The position numbers and the translations under genes are program-made. A stretch of DNA of 6,428 bases, from positions 1 through 6,428 of the forward strand of contig DATCKS010000028.1 in assembly GCA_036562265.1 (NCBI GenBank). Direction: 5' to 3'. The notes beneath the pieces are model-generated. The model saw only the letters and a list, made by a program, of their open reading frames with translations. It did no database searches and was not told where the DNA came from. Source of the stretch: DASVDK01 sp036562265 [NCBI: Thermodesulfobacteriota bacterium]. GTDB lineage: Bacteria > DASVDK01. Numbering within the stretch: position 1 is the first letter of the stretch; each line of letters begins with the position of its first letter. Shown here piece after piece: positions 5,926 through 6,428 of this stretch.

Positions 5926-5982
5926 GGCGATCCCTCGTCGAGGCCACGATTGTAGCCGGCGGGCCGTCGAGAAGGGAGGACG
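5926..5982. promoter_or_regulatory. divergent promoter/operator region between hydrolase and GntR genes
   Basis: These 57 bases lie between two divergent starts. They contain an 11-bp inverted repeat CCTCG-T-CGAGG (5933-5943) that overlaps the hydrolase ribosome site, a short AT-richer stretch (acgattgtag, about 5946-5955) that could be a weak plus-strand -10, and the GntR ribosome site AAGGGAGG (5972-5979). GntR/FCD proteins usually bind short inverted repeats next to their own gene, so 5933-5943 is a candidate operator. It is not a close match to the TGGT-x-ACCA FadR type. Confidence 0.4.
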
Positions 5983-6428
5983 ATGCACGAGGACGACATC
6001 TACCGGCAGCTCAAGGCCGCGATCGTCGGCCATCGCCTGCCTCCCGGGACGCGACTCGCGGAGGAGTCGCTGGCCGAGGCCTTCGGCGTGAGCCGGACGC
6101 CGATGCGCAACGTCCTGCGCCGGCTCTCCTACGAGCGGCTCGTCGTGATCGAGCGCAACCGGGGCGCGTCGGTCTGCTCGCCGTCTCCCGAGGACGCCCG
6201 CGAGGTCTTCGAGATGCGCCGGATCCTCGAGGATGCGGTCGTGGCGCGGGTCGCCTCGCGGATCGGCCCGGAGGACCTCGCGCGGCTCAGGGAGATCGAT
6301 GCGGCCGATGCCGCGGCGGCGGCCCGGGGCGACTTCCCGACCTCGGTGCGCATCGCCGTCGACTTCCACCTGGCGCTCGCCAGGCTCGCGGGCAACAGCC
6401 TGCTCGTGCGCAGCCTCACGGAACTGGT
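5983..6428 (+). CDS. GntR-family transcriptional regulator, FCD (FadR) subfamily, C-terminus cut by right edge
   Basis: The first 148 residues are present (frame open at the edge). The winged helix-turn-helix spans about 4-65: 'IYRQLKAAIVGHRLPPGTRL' (6-25), 'EESLAEAFGVSRTPMRNVLR' (27-46) as the recognition unit, and the wing 'LVVIERNRGASV' (53-64). The effector-binding FCD domain starts near 70 with 'EVFEMRRILEDAVVARVAS' (74-92) and reaches 'VDFHLALARLAGNSLL' (126-141). There Asp127 and His129 sit in the family's D-x-F-H...GN segment; His129 is one of the usual metal ligands, and the others lie past the edge. The ATG follows AAGGGAGG, 3 nt away. Proteins of this class typically repress adjacent catabolic genes and release DNA on binding a small carboxylate, so the divergent hydrolase and perhaps the whole transporter cluster are likely targets. 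Confidence 0.92.
   Translation, partial: MHEDDIYRQLKAAIVGHRLPPGTRLAEESLAEAFGVSRTPMRNVLRRLSYERLVVIERNRGASVCSPSPEDAREVFEMRRILEDAVVARVASRIGPEDLARLREIDAADAAAAARGDFPTSVRIAVDFHLALARLAGNSLLVRSLTEL

Noticed and set aside
5926-6369. N-terminal extension of the isochorismatase-fold gene by about 150 residues
   Set aside because: It would lie antisense to the well-supported GntR gene, shows no recognisable domain, and the GTG at 5925 has a proper ribosome site.

Overview
This is a very GC-rich bacterial window (G/C at most third codon positions) packed with short, tightly spaced genes. No rRNA, tRNA, CRISPR array or transposase is visible. Codon usage and the mix of genes (a polar amino acid-type ABC importer beside small amidohydrolases) suggest a soil or subsurface GC-rich lineage, such as Methylomirabilota/Rokubacteria or a GC-rich proteobacterium. 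The lineage is a guess; the sequence does not prove it.

Layout. (1) 1-1025, minus strand: a two-gene unit. An exported acetolactate decarboxylase-like protein is followed, through an ATGA overlap, by the N-terminal part of a Crp/Fnr-type regulator that runs off the left edge. (2) 1026-1431: about 400 bases without an intact gene. It holds a near-perfect 16-bp palindrome with CRP-site geometry, a second similar palindrome, and between them what I read as the frameshifted, internally deleted 3' remnant of a metallo-beta-lactamase-fold gene on the plus strand. (3) 1432-4420, minus strand: a complete four-gene ABC importer operon of the polar amino acid (PAAT, HisJQMP-like) type, in the order binding protein, permease, permease, ATPase, with junctions that touch or overlap. 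(4) 4481-5311, plus strand: a NodB/CE4-fold hydrolase of the HpPgdA/imidase-like subgroup, divergent from the ABC operon. (5) 5308-5925, minus strand: an isochorismatase-fold cysteine hydrolase whose stop codon shares a CTAG with the stop of the CE4 gene. (6) 5983-6428, plus strand: the N-terminal two thirds or so of a GntR/FCD regulator, divergent from the hydrolase and cut by the right edge.

Working model (inference). Genes 3-6 look like one uptake-and-degradation module for a small nitrogen compound. The binding protein keeps the carboxylate-binding arginine of the family but has glycine where the aspartate that grips an alpha-amino group usually sits. A CE4-fold ring-opening hydrolase plus an isochorismatase-fold amidase is the enzyme pair expected for a cyclic imide, ureide or carbamoyl compound. 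The GntR/FCD protein is the natural candidate regulator. The left-hand unit, with its secreted AldC-like protein and Crp/Fnr regulator, is probably functionally separate.
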